This document shows, in pieces, positions 13,448-14,375 of a DNA stretch of 14,375 bases. The first letter of the stretch is position 1. Each line of letters opens with the position of its first letter. This stretch comes from Spirochaetota bacterium. GTDB lineage: Bacteria; Spirochaetota; JAGLSM01; JAKPMW01. A program made the position numbers and the translations under genes. The DNA lies in assembly GCA_029548715.1 (NCBI GenBank), contig JAKPMW010000425.1:1-14375 (forward strand), given 5' to 3'. Below the pieces are notes generated by a model that did no database searches, was not told where the DNA came from, and saw only the letters and a list, made by a program, of their open reading frames with translations.

Positions 13448-14375
13448 AGCACAGTACCGCCCGCGAACTGGCCCTGCGCCAGGCCCTCCATGGCAGGCTC
13501 GATCCCGCGGATGAATCCGCGCTCAGGCTCCATCTCTCTTCCTGCAAACAGTGCGCAGCCTTCAATGCCCGCATCAGCCCCGGCGGACGGGATATTCTCC
13601 CCGTGCCCCCGCCCAGGGCCTCGTTTGAGCATGACATCTTCCGGGCCATCATGCAGGAGACAACGCAGTCTCCCGGACAGCCGCTTGCCCCACCCCTGCG
13701 CAGGACACCCCGCCTGCGTCCACTCCTCGCAGTGGCTGCCTCCATCCCGGCCATCCTGGTCTCCGTTTTTCTGGCCAGGGGTGTCCTGACTCCGCCGGAA
13801 CTACCGCTCTCGTCTGCCCCGGCACGAGTGATCAGGGCCGGGCAACCAGCCGATCCCGGAACACGGGCCGTCACCCGGGCCACCGGCCTGCTCGAATCGG
13901 ATATCAGTCTTTCGGTCGAGCAAGGGACACGGCGCATCGGCATCCCGGCCCAGCCGGCCAGCGCCAGGCGCGAACCGGTCAAGGAATCCCGCAGCACTGA
14001 TGCCGAAGGCGAACGATTTTCAGCCGAGCTTCCCCGTCCATCCATCATCAGGGAAGAAGACAAGGCGAAGACCGACTCGAAAAACACGCTGGCACTCGGC
14101 ACAACCGGTACGGAAGAAAAGCTGGCCCAGGGCACACGTGCGGCCACCATCCTCAAGGCAGAACTCCTGTCCACCAATGCAAAAAAAGCCGGGAGCAACA
14201 GGGTGACCGATGCCGCCAGCAACCCCCGGCCAGGCGCCCAGGATGAGAGAGCCCGGAGCATGGATAGCACCCCCCCTCGGCTCATCATCCAGCCAACCGC
14301 AACGGTCAGGATCCACGTTCCCGATGAGGCAAGCGCCCGGATTGTCGGCGAAATGCGCGCACAACTGGCCGCCGA
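13444..14375 (+). CDS. Zinc-finger-type membrane anti-sigma factor (partial, 3' end off window)
   Basis: Starts at ATG 13444, overlapping the sigma stop as ATGA, and runs open for 310 codons to the window edge. The N-terminus fits the zinc-binding anti-sigma (ZAS) family, which clamps the partner sigma factor in the cytoplasm: LRLHLSSCKQCAAF carries His30-x3-Cys34-x2-Cys37. A single hydrophobic segment, LLAVAASIPAILVSVFLA (94-111), would anchor it in the inner membrane. The rest (about 112-285) is Ala/Arg/Pro/Glu-rich with no hydrophobic core and is probably disordered in the periplasm. From residue 286 (RLIIQPTATVRIHVPDEASARIVGEM) a structured domain appears to begin but is cut by the window. 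The periplasmic part is already nearly 200 residues, long for this family. Direct sigma coupling makes the anti-sigma role likely; the sensory signal is unknown. Confidence 0.85.
   Translation, partial: MKHSTARELALRQALHGRLDPADESALRLHLSSCKQCAAFNARISPGGRDILPVPPPRASFEHDIFRAIMQETTQSPGQPLAPPLRRTPRLRPLLAVAASIPAILVSVFLARGVLTPPELPLSSAPARVIRAGQPADPGTRAVTRATGLLESDISLSVEQGTRRIGIPAQPASARREPVKESRSTDAEGERFSAELPRPSIIREEDKAKTDSKNTLALGTTGTEEKLAQGTRAATILKAELLSTNAKKAGSNRVTDAASNPRPGAQDERARSMDSTPPRLIIQPTATVRIHVPDEASARIVGEMRAQLAA

Noticed and set aside
13380..14364. Minus-strand frames opposite the anti-sigma gene
   Set aside because: They are Ser/Arg-rich antisense shadows; the plus frame overlaps the sigma gene as ATGA and carries the His-x3-Cys-x2-Cys motif and a membrane segment.

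Overview
The window reads as a compact, GC-rich stretch of chromosome from a Gram-negative bacterium. It carries a signal-peptide-bearing serine hydrolase, a YkuD L,D-transpeptidase, a TrkA/TrkH potassium system and an ECF sigma/anti-sigma pair. Gene style and family mix would fit Desulfobacterota/Desulfuromonadota or another proteobacterial-type lineage, but nothing here fixes the taxon. I see no IS element, phage gene, tRNA, rRNA or CRISPR array. The content looks like ordinary vertically inherited chromosome, apart from several poorly characterised envelope proteins.

Layout. (1) 7-1701, minus: recJ, the single-strand-DNA exonuclease. (2) 1812-2531, plus: an unrecognised soluble protein, closed by a good intrinsic terminator at 2538-2567. 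(3) 2618-4690, plus: two adjacent membrane-protein genes. The first looks like a GT-C (PMT/ArnT-type) glycosyltransferase. The second is a partner whose tail resembles the C-terminal periplasmic part that such enzymes normally carry themselves. (4) 4678-6803, minus: a periplasmic beta-lactamase-fold serine hydrolase followed by a nucleoside 2-deoxyribosyltransferase-like protein; the latter overlaps the preceding plus-strand gene tail to tail by 13 bp. (5) 6804-7134: a 331-bp divergent intergenic region with a tandem 16-bp repeat, a twice-occurring imperfect palindrome and two short perfect palindromes. (6) 7135-10825, plus: a YkuD-family L,D-transpeptidase-like protein, trkA and trkH, joined by two GTGA start/stop overlaps. 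(7) 10936-11280, plus: a small four-helix membrane protein behind a recognisable sigma70-type promoter. (8) 11281-11497: a gene-free gap with short repeats and a hairpin. (9) 11498-12721, minus: a rhomboid intramembrane protease with an extra C-terminal domain, divergent from (10) 12869-14375, plus: an ECF sigma factor and its overlapping zinc-finger-type membrane anti-sigma factor, which runs off the window.

How they may work together (inference). Most of the window concerns the cell envelope: surface glycan or lipid modification (GT-C pair), peptidoglycan and periplasmic hydrolases, K+ homeostasis and an envelope-stress-type sigma switch. The most interesting arrangements are the split GT-C pair, the rhomboid protease facing an ECF sigma/anti-sigma operon (a candidate regulated-proteolysis circuit), and the L,D-transpeptidase translationally coupled to the Trk K+ uptake genes.
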